Below, one piece after another: positions 11,138 through 22,061 of a DNA stretch of 64,000 nt. A program made the position numbers and the translations under genes. The stretch comes from Cycas panzhihuaensis (lineage: Eukaryota; Cycadophyta), in contig CM041465.1 in assembly GCA_023213395.1 (NCBI GenBank), positions 98,897,741 to 98,961,740 on the forward strand. The letters run 5' to 3'. Position 1 is the first letter of the stretch; the number at the start of each line of letters is the position of its first letter. The notes below the pieces were generated by a model. It had not been told where the DNA came from. It did not search any database and was given only the letters and a program-made list of their open reading frames with translations.

Positions 11138-11154
11138 GGGAAGGTAAGGAAGCC
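11138..11154 (+). promoter_or_regulatory. Conserved LTR block with 5' splice-site consensus
   Basis: GGGAAGGTAAGGAAGCC, identical in seven LTRs of this window although neighbouring bases differ widely. It contains AAG|GTAAG, a strong 5' splice-site match in LTR sense, and follows a pyrimidine-rich run ending in AG. Other copies: 36671-36687, 38058-38074 (plus); 19269-19285, 30712-30728, 49222-49238, 63941-63957 (minus). Confidence 0.55.
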
Positions 11155-12091
11155 CCCTGCCAGTACCACCTTTTGACAACGTTGGTTCATCAGATAAGGA
11201 TAAGGGGGGCAAGGCACAACGTATGGGCAAGGTATCTTCGTTAGCCATGCAACTTCCTGGGTACGTACCTTCCCTACTCTCATAGCTCTTTCCCTTTTGT
11301 TATTATTAGGTCAATCATTGTGCGTAATAAACAATGTAAAAGGAAAAGAGTAATCAACTAGCTTGCATACATTTATCTTGCATATGCATGTTGCATGCCA
11401 CCATTATAAGAAGGAGCATACCATAGGAATTATAGCTCCCTCCTCTCCTACGTGAATGCAAAATGCCCCTTAGCTTTGCATTTCTTAGCATGCATGCTTG
11501 AGTGTGTTTAGAATACTTTTTCCGTCCTTTTCTTGTTTTAAAAGCAAAAGAGAGAGTGTTTAAAGTTCCTCTTTTGTAAAAGTAAACGAGAACACCTAAA
11601 TTATCCTTTCATACACCCTCTTCACATTCCTATTCACACGCTCTACCCACGTTGCCCTTGACGGGATTTAGATCCTTTCGCTCACGTAGAGACAAGCGGT
11701 CTTTTGCCATCACTCCTTCACTCACAGACCTATCTTAGGTGAGTCAGCCTAAGGAGTTCTTGTTATTCCACCCATATCATATCATATCCCGTAACATTTC
11801 TTTCTCCATTGGGCCTCCCCTTTTCCCTTCTGGCCATCCAAGGGTGGGAGGATTCCATCATTTGGGGTTATCTGAGATACCTTACATGTATCTTCCCCCT
11901 CAAACCAAAAGCCTAAGCTACCTTGAGGAAGTTGTGTGGCATTCGTGTATCCCAAACCTGCATTTTGATGCACGGATGCCCTATGTAGGTGTTTCTTCCA
12001 CTTGTAGGATTGCATCTTTTATTCTGGTATTTACCATCAATTTCTCCAATCTTTGCCAAGTGCAATTACCATCCCCATAGATGTAATTCCA

Positions 12092-12512
12092 CATGCGTTC
12101 TACAGTTTACTTGCCCAAGGCTACAAATAACAAAGCTGAATACATAGCCATTATTGAATCTCTCATTGATACACTTCTCTTCTACCATGGCCCTATTATC
12201 CTCCATTATGACTCTCAGATCATTTTGTCACAACTAACCCATGTTTACTAAGTTTGTTTCCCATAATTGAGGTCCCTCACCTTGGCTACCAAGTCATTGT
12301 TATCCCCCTTTTCCTTCATGGATATCTGATATATCCCTTGAGACCAGAATGCCAAGGCAAATAGTCTCGCCTGTAATATCTTGAAGTGTCATCTCCCTCC
12401 TCTAGGCGATTTATCATAAGGTTCGTAGGCTGACCCTCTTCCCTTCAGAGACTTACATCATTGGCCAGTCCCTTGGTACCTCCAAAAGTAGGCTACTAAT
12501 GAGGTTAAACTC
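12092..12512 (+). pseudogene. E1 second RNase H, C-terminal piece
   Basis: Continues the domain interrupted at 9141: YLPKATNNKAEYIAIIESL (catalytic Glu in NNKAE), GPIILHYDSQIILSQL (catalytic Asp in YDSQ), then DQNAKANSLA, where the last catalytic Asp of the family is replaced by Asn. It ends near TNEVKLW-like codons (about 12495-12512). The NNEAEY / CDSQ layout is that of the archaeal/plant-type RNase H present as a second copy in Tat elements. Stops at HVY-stop and FP-stop kill the frame. Position after integrase and next to the 3' LTR is unusual. Confidence 0.78.
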
Positions 12513-12870
12513 TGGTAACCATAGGTTTATTTCCTCGCTTTATTATCGTACCATATGTGGTATAATCTTTTGCATACTTACACTTTATATTTATAGATTT
12601 ATAGCTTGTATTCATATGACTTTTGTCTATGTTGCCACCTTGTCTCCACTTCATATGCATTTTAGGTCTAGGGCTCCATACCCCAAGGATAAAGCAAGTC
12701 ATGCCTCCTTATCCTCTCCCAAATGTACATCCCTATCTACATGATCTGTCATGGAATTCACCACTCACCTTGGATAATGATGTACTAGTATAGGTAGATA
12801 TTACTAACTTGTTTTGTGTTGACAACATTCACCATCGTTAGATGCTTCCAAGTGAGGAGGTTCTGCTACC
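12513..12870. other. E1 spacer before polypurine tract
   Basis: Untranslated stretch between the second RNase H and the polypurine tract, equivalent to 21201-21538 in E2. I see nothing else in it. Confidence 0.45.
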
Positions 12871-12880
12871 AAGGGGGCAG
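12871..12880 (+). other. E1 polypurine tract
   Basis: AAGGGGGCAG directly before the LTR start TGTTTCACAG. The same tract occurs inverted next to the LTRs of E2, E3 and E4. Confidence 0.8.
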
Positions 12881-14381
12881 TGTTTCACAGCCACTAGGAA
12901 TGGACAAGAGTGACATCTCTTAGGAAAACATAGGTATACATTCCTATCTCTTGCCCTATCTACTTTTATGGTATAATGAGATGTATTTATGGTTTCAGTG
13001 GCATGATATAGTCACATAGCTTATTTCACTACTTGGTTTGCTTGCCTAGTGATTGCCTATGAATGTATTTTAGCCTATGATGACCAAGACCATAGTCTTA
13101 TGGTAGCATATAGCTCTTAGAATCACCCCTTAGAGTTTGTAGATACTCATAGACCTCTGTAACCCATCTTGACTCATTTCTAGCTTGTTGTCTGACTCAT
13201 TGGGTTGGGTTTTAACCTACTTGATTGCTAATATCTTTTTACATCAATGTTGATATTTGGCTATCACCATTTCATGTATTTAGAAGCCTAACCAATGCCT
13301 AGAGTCCCTAAAAGGCCTTACCAGCCCTCAAATTTCTATCTCTATACCCTTAAGCCTAGTTTCTTTTATATTTCTCTAGGTTATTTTTTATTTTTCTTTT
13401 ATATTTCTTCATACCACTTCAAACTTTGTGACACCACTTTAAACTTTGTTGTACTGTGAACTTTCTTGTGGAGGGACTGTCCATTAATTGTCATAGCCAA
13501 AAAATGGCTAGATTTATATTTATCACGAATTTGACATGCGGTTGAGGGTCTTTCCCACCTAAACTGAATCCTAATGCCCCTAAAACCCTAATTGAGACAT
13601 AAAAACCCAATTTTGAACTCATTTTATAATCTATCACCATTAGAAATGACTCTTCTCTCCTCTCCTCTCTTCTCTTCTCTTCTCTTCTTCTATCTAAAGT
13701 TCAACAAGGCAAAAACCCTAGCTTACAAGTCTTAATCAATGATTTTTTAGTGATGTTACTCCCTTCTCAAGCTCAACAAAGCATCAACAATAGATTACTC
13801 ATAGATTTAAGGCTCTTCTACTCTTAAAAGGGGCCAACTTCACAAGTAAAGAATAATTTTGATAATCATTCCTCTTGATTGCAAGGTAACTCCAAACTTG
13901 TATGGACTTTTGTAGTTGGAAACATGATTTCCTTTATTGTTTTCCTTTGAATACTCCTTACTTCATTTTATTACACCTCCCAGCACATGTTTTGGTATGC
14001 ATCTTGGTCCATTTTGCTAAGTGAGGAGAAGTAAACCCTCTCATCTCTTCTTGGTATCATTGTCTTATCCTAGGGTTCTCATTAGCTGATGGTAGGATGG
14101 GTCTTAGGCTATCCTTAAGAAGGTAAAGGAAGGAGAAATAGCTGGAGTTTTGACTCTTAGTGCCACTTCCTGTAGGGTAACTCCTACTTCTCAAGTTTTT
14201 CTTGCCATACCCACTACATACGTTAGTGTATCCCATAGGGTATGATTCTTTTAGTATTTATAGATTTTATAACATCTACAACTTTTGCAATGTTTGTATC
14301 TTTTATAAGATTTATAGCTTTTTAGAAATATTTACACCCATCATAAACCCTTGCACCTATTATGTCTAAACCACTTATTTC
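12881..14381 (+). repeat. E1 3' LTR, first part
   Basis: Starts TGTTTCACAG after the polypurine tract and is interrupted at 14381 by copia C1. It continues at 36208; joined length is about 3.07 kb. The palindromic U3 motif is decayed at 13411-13460 (two CAAACTTTGTG-like arms). A degenerate TATA (CATAAAAA) lies at about 13599. Confidence 0.8.
14377..14381. other. C1 target site duplication (left)
   Basis: ATTTC, repeated exactly at 36203-36207 on the right of C1. Confidence 0.7.
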
Positions 14382-14687
14382 TGATGCATCTTAATACATC
14401 AAGGTTATTAGATTAATTATATGAAGGTGACTTTAGGTTAACTAAGTCACATAGTTAAATGTAATTTTATTTAAATTTATGTATAATTTCAAGATCATGT
14501 CATTAGGTTATAAACTCCTTTAGAAACCCTATTGCACATCCTCTGTTATATAAGGTTGAATGTGAAAGGGAGAGTAATAATTCTCATCTCTTATTTTTTC
14601 TCTTAATATTGTTCTCTCCATTTTACTCTTATTATATGCCATTTCTTTAGTGTAGTGGACTATGGCCACTAGATCCTTCACTTAAAA
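14382..14687 (+). repeat. C1 5' LTR
   Basis: About 306 bp, starting TGATGCATC. It aligns along its length with 35898-36202. Its end is decayed (TTAAAA against CCAACA in the 3' LTR). Confidence 0.78.
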
Positions 14688-14689
14688 AC

Positions 14690-14701
14690 TAGTATCAGAT
14701 C
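14690..14701 (+). other. C1 primer-binding site
   Basis: TAGTATCAGATC, two changes from the initiator tRNA-Met site TGGTATCAGAGC. Confidence 0.7.
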
Positions 14702-16730
14702 CATTGTTACTTATATTTTCCCACTAGGCTTGCATAAAGCCATTAATACTTCTCACTCATAATTCATGTGAGGTTGAGAGCTTAGTTGAGATTTTTCTTT
14801 TGTATTAAAGAGGTTAAAATTGTATTATTTTTTATGTTGATACTTTCTCTATATATGTAAAAGTTTAGAGGTGAAAAATACAAAATTTTGAAGTCATTTG
14901 ATTGTCAGGACAACCTTAGAAGTATTGAAGGCCTAAAATTTTATGAAAATTTTGACCATCTCAAATTTTGATAAAATTTGATATGTAGGCTTGCTTTACT
15001 AAGAGGATCATTTTTTTCTTTTGGTGCAACTTTAGATTCATCCTATAACAGTGAGTTTTGGCTGAAATAAAAGGTTAAAATTTATAGATGAGTGACTTAT
15101 GGTACTTTTCTCAATGAAATCCTTTAGATATGAGCTAAAAATCTAAAAGTTTTTTTAAGGGATCTAGTAGATTTATGTCTTAGGAGTATTTTAAGATAAA
15201 TATATTTAAATTTCATCCACCAGTTAATGAGATCTTTATAGTTTGCTGACGGATGCTGAATTTACCTCCTTAACCCCATAAAAAATATTGTGAGGGTATT
15301 TTGGATAGTTTCTTGGTTGTTTTTAGAGATGATGTAGAAGGAAAAGTTGATGTACATATTAAGATAAAGCTTTTGACATATTGAAGTTTGGATTCTAAGA
15401 TAGTGAATTTAGCAAGATTCTGCTTTTGTGCTTTTTTTGGGCAAAAAAATTTTATGCCTTTAGAAATTTGACTTCACTCTTTTATTAAAAATGATATTCT
15501 GAACACCTTTTTCTTCTATAATAAATTTAAATTCCATCAGTTAGGCCTCCATATTTGTAATTTTTAGAAAATTTTACCCATTTATTATTATTTATAAATT
15601 TTGTGAAAAAATCATAAAATATGGCAAAATAATATGCATCTAGATTTAGAAAAATTAGTATTTTAGTGGAAAGTTGATCCACATTTTAACCATTTGTGAC
15701 TTTTATATTAAAATTTCTAAAAACATATTTAGAAACATTGTATTAAAGTAAGGGAAACCTTGGATCGAAAGCAACATCTGGTTCCCCTACTAAATCTAAC
15801 AGGTTTTTTCTATTTGCACGCATAGCATAAAGTAATACATAAAGCAGTAACAACAACAAAATAAGCATAGAAGGCAAGCAAGCACATATAAGATCTTTCC
15901 ATTTTAATTTTTAATTATTTAAAAATAACTTACATTATTTCCTAAAAGGAATTTCATCTGTATGACTTATACCGCCAGTTCTTGACTTACGCGTGCACTC
16001 GTCTTAGTTGAAATAGACCAAGGTTAGGTGAAGTCTGGGCCCTAAGAGAGGTATGAGCTTCATATTGGGTCTAGTCTTAACCAGAATAGTAGTAGAGAGA
16101 TAAGTTAGCCATACCTATGACCTCTAATTAGGGATAATCTTAATAACTACCTAGAAGAAGTAAAAACTTTAATCAAGATTAAAATATACCTGGTCTAATA
16201 TTCATCATAGCCATGGGATATACATGTACCATTTGACTCTTCAGAGGAGGTATATAGCTGGTCACTAGTGAATTGGGTGAGAACTATGATTACTTGGGCT
16301 CCACTATGGCATGGATTTTATCACCAAGCACAGGTGTAGGTATCATAGGTGAAGGCCTTAATACGTATACTAAACCCCCCTTAGGAATTGACACCTCAAC
16401 TATTTTGGACTTGAGATAGAGGTTTAGGTTTGATCACACATCCTACATCAGACTTACTTTTTAGTTGTGTACACCCATATGATAGCTTCTACATGGGTAT
16501 AATCTTGATTTCATGATCACATGATACATTATTTATCCTTGTGATCATTATATTACCATTTGTACACATCATAAAACCTTGCTACATTAGGAGTATTTGC
16601 TATGAGTATTGGTGGCCTATTATCATTGCTTGCTACTTAATCATATTTCATCCCTCCTACATCAGGTGTACTAGCCACATGTATTAGTAGTACATACATA
16701 TATCATCTCTTCTACTTCATCATCATCATC
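14702..16730 (+). other. C1 long untranslated leader
   Basis: About 2 kb, AT-rich, without a usable frame, between primer site and gag. The corresponding leader of C2 (46839-48776, minus) has recognisably the same sequence, for example the block around 15755-15812. This length is unusual for copia. Confidence 0.55.
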
Positions 16731-17700
16731 ATGTCATCTTAATTTAAGAAAAATATCAACTACATATTGAAAGGTAAAGAAAATTGAGATTTATGATACA
16801 TTAGAGTTAAAAATGCTATAAAGTATAAAGGCCTTTAGAGATCCCACTTATAGCCTATACTGATTATACCTGCAACTACAATATTTGTTTCTAGTGGAAT
16901 CACTCTAATAGCTCCTATAGATGTCATAGTCAAACTATAATAGGAGATAGATGATGAAAAGATTTATACAGAAATTTTGTTAGTTACTGATCACTCCTTA
17001 CACAACTTGATTAATGAAGAGTAACATAATATAGGCTGGAAGGTCCTTGAAGTTCTCAATAAGAACTTTAATACCAAGTCAGACTTAGAATTTGTTCATC
17101 TTATTCTAAAAATAAACAACTTAAAAATATAGAAAGGATGAGCTCATGGGATAATAAATCTTCTTCGACTAATAAAACAAGTAATTGACAAAGATTTTAA
17201 GACCCAATGTATCACTTGGGCATTCTTGATCCAATCATGTCTACATGTCCCTAATTATAAAAACTTGCTTGGAAGTCTTCATCTAGTGGAATATTGAAGA
17301 CACTTAACTTTGAATCACTTGTCGAGAAGTTTACAGAATTTAACAAGACCTTTAATACCAACTTTATAGCCTCTAACTCTCTTCCACATGTAGTCTTTGA
17401 GGTGGAAGAAGAAGCTTGCCACATAAAGAATCAAGGTCCCTCTTATAGCAAAGAAAATAACTAAGCAAGAGGAAGAGGAAGAAACATGGAAAATCGACCA
17501 CAAGGTCAACAAAACCCTCAACAATAGTAGCCTAGACAGTCTCAAGGCCAAGTGCCACCTTTTAATGTAAGATAGTCAGGCCAAACCAGTACTTCAAGAA
17601 TTAGAAATTAGATTATTATGTATGAAAGGTGCAATAGGAAAGGACACCTTGCAAAGGATTATCGTATAACTATATACAAGTTGCCTAAGTTTTAATAGAA
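16731..17700 (+). pseudogene. C1 gag
   Basis: ATG at 16731 after a CAT repeat; the frame MSS-stop-FKKNINYILKGKEN aligns with C2 gag. Later segments (INEE, GWKVLEVLNKNFN, LIKQVIDKDFKTQCITWAFL) follow the usual copia gag pattern. A zinc-knuckle-like stretch at about 17619-17668 reads YERCNRKGHLAKDY, where both outer Cys of C-x2-C-x4-H-x4-C are Tyr, consistent with TGT to TAT changes. The protein would package RNA in the particle. Many stops. Confidence 0.7.
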
Positions 17701-18426
17701 ACACAAGGCTCACAATGTTGATAAAACATATAAAGACTTGATGGAAGAATCATTGATCAAACTAAGAGGTATTTTGAAGCTCATTATCACTATGCCACTT
17801 GTGATCTTGAATCACCAATATAAATCCCTCTTGGAGTTATAAATAGTATAACTTCAAATACTCCTTGTGGATCATAGATATAGGAGTGACATAGTATACA
17901 ACCTGCAATTAGGATCTATATCAAACTTTTGATTCTAATATATATGGTATTGTTCACATGACTAATAAATCCTAATAATCAGTCGAAGGTATTAAAAACA
18001 TATACCTAAACCTCCTATGCTTAAGAGACTTTACATTACTTGATGTCTTGTATATTCTTAATCTGAAACAAAACCTACTCTCTTTATCCACTCCTCTCCC
18101 ATGGATTTGATATTAATATTATTGCAAATGACCAAACTCTCTAAGTCATTCACCTTTTAACAAATTGAATGGTCTTGACTGTAAAGCTTACTGGTAAAGT
18201 ATTTAAGTTGAATGACTTTCTATCTTCTAAAACTAATTGTGCTCAAAGTCCTTATGTTGATGAAGACTTTACTTTTAATACCACTTTAACACATCTTAAG
18301 CTATCCTTAGAAGCTCTCTAGCATGCTTACATGGGCTATGTTTATATCAATTGACTTAGATATCTTTGTCATACCCTTCCAGGTCTGCCCAAGTTCTCCT
18401 CCAAGCCCTTTAAATATGAAGCATAT
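17701..18426 (+). pseudogene. C1 protease and pre-integrase region
   Basis: The protease active site reads LWIIDIGVT at about 17873-17900, where copia has W-I-x-D-S/T-G; the Thr/Ser is Ile, so it is inactive. The pre-integrase part ends LPKFSSKPFKYEAY at 18426, exactly where E2 begins. The next residues IIAKSQRQPF are found at 32685 after E2. C2 shows the uninterrupted version (FKCEACIIAKSHRQPF), which proves the join. Confidence 0.75.
18422..18426. other. E2 target site duplication (left)
   Basis: CATAT, repeated exactly at 32680-32684. Confidence 0.85.
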
Positions 18427-20530
18427 TAGAAGCGTGTCTACGGGATGGTCACTATACTCGATGGGAATGAAGATGGTCAACAACTAATGTTGAGGGTATG
18501 GATGAGAACCTATAAGCAAAGGGAACACCACGCAGGGCATCCGTGCGTCAGAGCGTAAGTTCGGGACCTGTAAATGGCACCCAACTACCTTGTAGTAGCT
18601 TTCAATCTAAAAGAAAAGGTGCATGCAAGGGCAGCCTGGATGGTCTCAAGAGGAAGGTCCTCCCACCCTTAGATGGCCGGAAGGGAAGAAGAGAAATCCT
18701 CGATGGGTTTTCCTATGACGAAAGAAAACAAAGGTGGCAGGGTATAGGCGAAGGGCCTAGGATGAATGTGAGTAAGCTTCCCTAGATTATTTGGTTTAGA
18801 CAAATACAACTAAGGGAAGAAGTAAAGGGATGGACTAAAGGCAACTCTCTCATTTTCTCTCTCTTTCACTCAATATGTAAAGGACAAGAGAAAGCAAAAG
18901 GAAGTACAAGTGTTTCACATGTAAGCAAGCAAGCTGGATGAAATACATCTATGGGTATTTTCAGGATGGATAAGAAAAAGGAAGAGGAATGTATTTCCTA
19001 CTATGCCCTTTCCTATAAAAAGCAAACATGCGATGTTCTTATGTAAAATATGCAAGTGGCTAATTGATTTCTCCTTTTAGCTCTTATGTGACATATTAGA
19101 TTAATATAATAGATTTTGTACAAAAGTAAAAAGGGAAAAAGAGGTGAGGGAAAGAGGGATGGAACGTACTTGGAAAGCATGGTGGTCGATGAAGGACCTC
19201 GCTTGTGCACATCATACGCCCTCTCACCAATCAGTTAATGTATGACCAAGGTTGATGTGGAAGATAGGGGCTTCCTTACCTTCCCCTTATAAGAGATAAG
19301 TAGAATGGAAAAGATAAGGGAAGCAAATGAAATGAAAGAGAAAAGGAGGGTAAAGGCTTACCTGGAACTAGATGTCCTTTCCCTTCATAGATGTTGCTTC
19401 AAACCTATACATACAAGAGTTTCTCCCTTCTAAGAAGGAGTTGCAAGAAGGCTATATGTATGTAAATATATATACTGTGAATGCTAAAACATTATATTTA
19501 AATTAAAGTAACTACTTTTACAAACAACTCAACTTTCCTAAAGTAAACCACATACGTCAAACAAGAAAAAAGGAAGGGTATCCTCAAGATGGTGAAACCC
19601 TCTACTAAAGTTCTCTATGTAGCCTTTAGGTACAACAAGGTAGGGGTATGTGGTAGTTTATGGACAGCCAATAAGCATAAGAATGTGTGGGGCAAGATGT
19701 TGGAGAGATACCAAGGTAAGAGAGTCACTATGGACAACGATCTGTCACACAAGTCTGACCAAAGACCCTAAGGGATACCCAGCAAAGTTAGGGGAACAAA
19801 GGAGGCCTAAAAAAGGGGCGTCCAGGCCTAGAATTAGCACAGCAAGGGTTGCATATGCTGATATCCAGCGCAGGCCAAGACTCCACCTTCTCCTAGTTAA
19901 CTTAAGGAAATCATGGGAGCATGAGAAGAAAGCCGGGAAGGGGTTTGCCCTTGGGGAGTAGGTCTAAGTGGGATGGATCCCACCTTACTCCCTTTGTCTA
20001 GTCTTTATGAGCCTTCTCCCATTGCTTTCTTAAAGAAAACCAGTGGAGAAATAGGGTGAAAATCTGAGAGTATAGAGCTAAACTCAAAGAAAGACATTTT
20101 TTACTACAGCCAAAAGGGAAGAGAGTAGGAAAATATACTTGAAAATGAGTCCAATATGGAAAGAATACATATAAAATTTTGAAAATAAGACCAAAGGCAC
20201 CTACTGGGCTAAGTCTAGGGTAGATTTTCCCCTACAACCAATAAGAAAGAGGAGGTCTTATAGAGTTTGCAGGAGGTTTCCCTAAGAAAGGCTATGGAAG
20301 ACACTTACTGAGGCATATTTAAAGGAGAATCACAAAAATCTTGCGTAAAAGTGCTTGGAAGAGGGCCTACCACCACGGAGAAGAGATGTTGCAGGTGGCT
20401 CCTGAGCTGGAGCAGTAGGAAACGTAGGGTTGCAGATGCACCTATGGAAGGGAGGAGGAAAGGAGCAGAAATGCAGTAGTAGAATATCAAGTTGGAGAGC
20501 TAAGAGATGTGAAATGATGATCTTTTTGAG

Positions 20531-20537
20531 ATTTATA
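20531..20537 (-). promoter_or_regulatory. TATA box, E2 3' LTR
   Basis: TATAAAT on the minus strand, about 655 bases into the LTR; the 5' LTR has the same element at 31963-31969. Confidence 0.6.
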
Positions 20538-20662
20538 CCTATCTTAGCCTTAATCGAGTGTTTAGGGCATGAATAAGGTTGAGTTGTGTACATGGGCCAT
20601 GTGGCAATTCCACAAAAAAGGTAAGAATTACCATGGCAGATATAAAAAATAAGTTGCAATAG

Positions 20663-20710
20663 TCACACCGCAGTAAACTTTGTGATACCACTTAGTTTAT
20701 AGGGGTGTGG
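20663..20710 (-). promoter_or_regulatory. U3 palindrome, E2 3' LTR
   Basis: CGCAGTAAACTTTGTG then ATACCACTTAGTTTAT: an imperfect palindrome of the family motif. Confidence 0.6.
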
Positions 20711-21189
20711 GGCCAAAAAGCCAGAATGGCAATGATTAGGGTTATGGGATCCCTTAGGAGGGGCTGGCCCTCCTATCTAGTTGGCTAGGGACAGTCCGGG
20801 AGGCATACAAACTAGACCTAATAAAGCATCAAGGCCTAAAGTTCCTAGAAAGGTCGTGACCGGGACACAGGGTCAAGGTATGAGCGGATCATACAAGTCA
20901 AGTGAGGCTTAAGGCGATGTGGAGGTGGCGCAAAGGGTCGTAGAGTGCCATGGGGATGCCTACCTTACAGAAAGGTAGGTCCCATAGGTTATCATAGGCT
21001 CACAATATGACAAGCAACATGATCAAGCAAATGGATGCAAGGTGATCATATAAATGAAGCAGTCAGTCATGTAGTAAGGTAATACTTCTCTCAACCTTTC
21101 CAAGGAAATAGTAAAAGTGAAAAGGGAGAAGCATACCTGTGCTTACCTAAGTTAACCTATTTGTATCCATTCCCAGTAGCTAGGAAATA

Positions 21190-21200
21190 CTGACCCCTTG
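21190..21200 (-). other. E2 polypurine tract
   Basis: On minus CCAAGGGGTCAG next to the LTR start; one change from the AAGGGGGCAG of E1. Confidence 0.75.
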
Positions 21201-21538
21201 GCAGCATAGCCTCGTCACTCAGAAGCATGGTACGATGGCGAATGCTGGCAACAAACTTTCAGTAGTATATACATACACACACACAGACACACACAGACAC
21301 ACACACATATATATATATATATCAATCATAAGTAAAACAAGCCCCAAGGGTGCCATCGAGTGTCATGGAAGAATGCATGGATACATTAATAGGGGTGGAG
21401 ATAACAAAGAGGATACCTATGTACCACCCAGGAATCAACAGGAAGCTAAGAAGGATGAGGGGGTTGCCCCCATTGTAAGAGTGCAAAGAGAAGTGCATGA
21501 TGATATCAAGTGAATGAGCAAACCTGGTAGTCACCATA
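21201..21538. other. E2 spacer with microsatellite
   Basis: Untranslated. Bases about 21269-21322 form an (AC)n/(AGAC)/(AT)n microsatellite. The rest aligns with the E3 and E4 spacers (GCGATGGCGAATG and similar). Confidence 0.6.
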
Positions 21539-22061
21539 GTTTAACCTCATTAGTAGCTAGATTTCAGAGGTGCGAATGGATCATGAAGTGGGATGCAAGA
21601 CGGACCAAGACTTGGGTGACAAGGCAACCAGGCAAGTCTCAGGGGCGGTCAACAAGAAGAGGAAGGCGATGCTCGAGGATAAGGCGAACGAGGTTGTCTG
21701 CCTCAGCTTTGAGGGCATGAGGGATGTGTTAGATGTCGACAAACTAAAAACAAGCCAGTAAGAACCTAACGGTCAAAGCAAGGGCTCTCAAGTGTGAGCA
21801 TCGTACCTGGTAAACCGGGGTGAGATGGGACACCACTACCTGGGAGTCACAAAAAAGAATAATAGATCCATGATGGAAGCAGAGCGCATCAGTGAGGGCT
21901 TCAACAATGGCCATGTACTTAGCTTCATTATTGGAGGCCTCATAGAGGAAGATCCTTGAACACAGAAAATCATGTTCGGAAGGGTTGCAAAGAATCCATG
22001 TGGCAACTGAAGGGCCAGGATTACTGCGGCTCCCGTCATCGGTAAAGATAAAGAGAGCCAT
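21539..22061 (-). pseudogene. E2 second RNase H (aRNH type)
   Basis: Best preserved copy. ATG at 22061: MALFIFTDDGSRSNPGPS (first catalytic Asp), then EASNNEAKYMAIVEALTDAL (Glu), LFCDSQVVVSHL (Asp) and ALKAEADNLVRL (last Asp), ending ATNEVKLW and a TGA shared by the family. The D-E-D-D set is thus complete. The layout is that of archaeal-type RNase H found as an added domain in plant Tat elements. Open from 22061 to 21744, with stops in the C-terminal third. It lies between the antisense gene and the polypurine tract, not beside RT. Its expression would need its own transcript or splicing. Confidence 0.82.

Larger units (their letters stand above)
9142..12091 (+). repeat. Solo gypsy LTR inside E1 second RNase H
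   Basis: Begins TGTCTCCTAG and ends GTAATTCCA, matching the family consensus start TGTTTCCTGGC and end GCACTTCCA. Length is 2950 bp. No primer site or polypurine tract belongs to it; both sides are halves of the same RNase H domain. It is therefore a solo LTR left by LTR-LTR recombination. It carries the U3 palindrome (9681-9742), a TATA box (9872-9878) and the conserved GGTAAG block (11138-11154). Confidence 0.85.
9137..12096. other. Target site duplication of the solo LTR
   Basis: CATGA at 9137-9141 and CATGC at 12092-12096 flank the solo LTR, one mismatch in five. Confidence 0.65.
18427..21189 (-). repeat. E2 3' LTR, 2763 bp
   Basis: On plus it begins TAGAAGCGTG (family end GCACTTCCA, with the terminal CA changed) and ends TAGGAAATA (family start TGTTTCCTG with TG changed to TA on minus). 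Contains the palindrome at 20663-20710, a TATA element (rc of ATTTATA at 20531-20537) and the GGTAAG block (19269-19285). Confidence 0.88.

Noticed and set aside
13576-13592. CCCTAAAACCCTAATT, telomere-like
   Set aside because: Less than two imperfect units inside an LTR near the promoter; not a telomeric array.
18543-18785. 80-codon frame in the E2 3' LTR and related frames in 29886-30169 and 63131-63349
   Set aside because: LTR sequence; the frames differ between LTR copies and are broken in others.
21269-21322. CRISPR-like or minisatellite array
   Set aside because: Plain AC/AT microsatellite without spacers.
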